This document shows positions 61,867-64,000 of a DNA stretch of 64,000 bases, piece after piece (position 1 is the first letter of the stretch; the number at the start of each line of letters is the position of its first letter). The DNA comes from Paraphysoderma sedebokerense (Eukaryota; Blastocladiomycota; Physodermatomycetes; Physodermatales; Physodermataceae). Below the pieces are notes generated by a model. That model did not search any database. It was given only the letters and a program-made list of their open reading frames with translations, and was not told the DNA's origin. A program made the translations under genes and the position numbers. Where the stretch lies: positions 1-64,000 of the forward strand of contig JAHLJZ010000093.1 in NCBI GenBank assembly GCA_025602915.1, given 5' to 3'.

Positions 61867-64000
61867 TTATGGTTTTGTCGGCAACAAAATTTGTACTGAC
61901 GACTGATACATATTTTTTGAATGGTTTTCGGTTTTCTGATGGGACCCTTTCAGACAACCCAATTTACCCCAAACTTCACCCAACGCCACAACTAACACAA
62001 GTATAATAAACCCACAAATAATAAAAATAATAAATACAACAAAAAACTTCTGCAATGAACTTCCAGACACCAGCTCATTGAATCGGAATGGCAGACCAGC
62101 TCCGAGAACTAATATTATACTTATATGTGATAAAACTTCAAGACGGTTTAAAGTATCATGAATGTAAGGCCGATATAATATGAATAGTTGCAGCCATATT
62201 AACAGCAGCCCCACGGTAAACACAATTTGAATACTAGCGTATCTGGTTAAGAATACGTTCACCATGATAACTGCTAACTTGTGGTAGAGCTGGAGAACTC
62301 CATAAAATTGATATTCGCGTTTGTAGTTTTTGTCGAATGTCATCAATTCTTCCAAAGTTTGTTTACTTTTCTGCCAAAATTTCGAAGTGTACCACGTCTG
62401 GTGTAGAATGAAATAGACGGCAGAAAAATATAACGGTATCCCAACAACATATATGCTATGAAGAAGAATTTTGCTCTCAGTATCCGAAAAAAACAAAAGA
62501 GAACGGACTGGTTGGAGCAACATACCAAGTCCCTAATATCGCATACGGCATATCCTGGACATACCAGGCTTCGTAGCATCGCAAACTGGAGTCAGCCTCT
62601 GCCAAAATGAAACAGTTTAGTACTAACCTAACATTGGCATGACAAATTAATCAGAATGACAAACGAACCGAGATAATGGTGCCCATCCGGGGACTGGTAA
62701 CAATCAAAAAGCGACAACGAACTAGTAGTGACGTGAACGTAGAGTATGTTGAGCAGAGTATGGAGAACCCTCCCCAGCTGTTGAAATTCCGTTTTATCTG
62801 AATTTCGAACAAGCGAACGTCGAAACTGTTGATATAATACTCGAATCATACGTGCAATCAAAAAATACAGTACAGCCACTCCTCCCAATAGCAATGGCGA
62901 CATTAGGGCAATTTTAAGTCTCAGACTGAAATCAAATGTTAAATCGGTGGCGAAACATTCCGGAGACGCAATCTCAACATTGATGTTGACGATTGACAAC
63001 CGACTCAGCAAATCGTAGAATTCTTGCGGCCACTCAATTCGCAAGTGTTGTAACAAAATGATAGATTGAAGGAAGTTGACGAGGATTCCAAAGAGGCCCA
63101 ATCTATGGAAATAATCGTTAATCTCGTGACACTGTTGTGGACGTAGTACATGTTTCGAAATTTACATCGGCCCCTTACTGTATCTCACAAAAAGGAGAAG
63201 TAGTACGCCGGCCAGGGCTAAAATGCCCGCCACAATAAACAGCTTCATAGCCACGTCAGTTGGGCATTTTTGACACAAATTTGCTAGCTTATAATAGCCT
63301 TGGTCACATTGTCCGCACCCTGTAGTAGCAATTATTAGTGCAATCCCTTTTGAATCTGAATTTATTGTCACTTACGTATGCCCTTGTATCCTGGAGCGCA
63401 TTTATTCTCCGCCGTTCCGGGACATGCCTCTTTCTATTGAACATATTGATCAGTCAAAGGAATGAGATTTACTGTATAAGGTCAAATTTTACCGGCAAAC
63501 ACGGCAAGAACGTCATCTTGTCGTCACTCAGCCAGAAGCCAGGTCTTGATCTTGCTGGGGTCGTACCATCTTGACTACATACCGCACCTAAAATCAGAGT
63601 ATTTATTATATACTCATACACGGTAGGAATAGTATTGATTCAAACGACAACTTACCTTGGGGACAGGTAACACAAATGGGTCCAGTATTTCGGAGAATAT
63701 TGTTGACTAAGCCTACAAGATATCAGCCAGATGCTAAAGCAAATAAAAATCTGATATCTCATACCTGGTGGACAATTGATTGTAAATTGAAAAGTACACC
63801 TAGCGGATTCACTACCATGCGGATCTTTTGCATAGATGGTAAAATTTCCGTAAGGATAACCTCCAGCTGTTCCACTCGAATTGAAGATAAGCTTGGAGCT
63901 TTTAAACGGAGTATTTATTGTAATTGAATGCCCGAGGGAGCCATCTTTTAAAGTTCCCCGTACTGGAAGCGAAGAGACGTAAAACATTAGATCCGTATCA
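61867..64000 (-). CDS. Second giant adhesion-like receptor, 3' part (runs off the window)
   Basis: Paralogue of the gene at 47640-54776, same strand, same order. Seen from the right edge leftward: the last cadherin-like repeat (DLMFYVSSLPVRGTLK; NSSGTAGGYPYGNFTIYAKD), the Cys-rich module (CGQCDQGYYKLANLCQKCPT), a first helix (LFIVAGILALAGVLLLLF), then the same membrane block (GLFGILVNFLQSIILLQHL; KREYQFYGVLQLYHKLAV, identical in both copies; ILVLGAGLPFRFNEL). The stop is at 61867. Introns seem to lie at the same places as in the first copy. The 5' part lies beyond base 64000. Confidence 0.85.

Overview
The window is nuclear DNA of a eukaryote with compact, intron-rich genes. Most introns are about 45-120 bases, with GT-AG ends and often a TAAC-type branch site just before the 3' splice site. 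The gene set points to an early-diverging, probably zoosporic (chytrid-like) fungus. It holds a class C GPCR whose ectodomain is a periplasmic-type solute-binding domain, an ATG15 autophagy lipase, a NUP42-type FG nucleoporin, a peroxisomal Lon, a Snl1-like BAG protein and very large multi-membrane adhesion receptors. The assignment is by inference; no rRNA, tRNA or other decisive marker lies in the window.

Layout. 1-5710: an LTR retrotransposon of the Ty1/copia class with one long uninterrupted polyprotein frame. Its copia RNase H is followed in frame by a second, Ty3/gypsy-type integrase. 5711-7970: degenerate sequence. 7971-9590: two convergent orphan genes, one with a HEPN-like RX4H motif. 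11275-12861: an orphan three-exon gene. 14208-17946: the class C GPCR (about 15 exons). 19311-22426: a small membrane protein and ATG15. 23288-29401: peroxiredoxin-like 2, NUP42, a J-domain/TMEM185-like membrane protein and a MYND-finger protein. 29935-35563: a MATE transporter, thymidylate synthase and a PP2C phosphatase. 36216-40687: peroxisomal Lon and a universal stress protein (USP). 42870-47438: NAD kinase, the BAG-domain protein and a second USP. 47640-54776: a giant adhesion-like receptor. 55790-57317: WBP2-like protein. 58201-58996: a heptad-repeat gene that looks decayed. 59618-60931: triosephosphate isomerase. 61867-64000: the 3' part of a second adhesion-like receptor, running off the window.

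The host genes are not an operon-like set. They are housekeeping genes for glycolysis, dTMP and NADP supply, peroxisome and vacuole turnover, nuclear export and chaperones. Among them sit surface-sensing genes (the GPCR and the two adhesion receptors) that look lineage-specific or expanded. Several neighbours share short divergent promoters (ATG15/PRXL2, NUP42/J-protein, TYMS/PP2C, NADK/BAG). Exon models were built by hand from splice motifs, reading phase and family conservation. Total lengths close in frame for every model given with exon coordinates; remaining uncertain junctions are noted.
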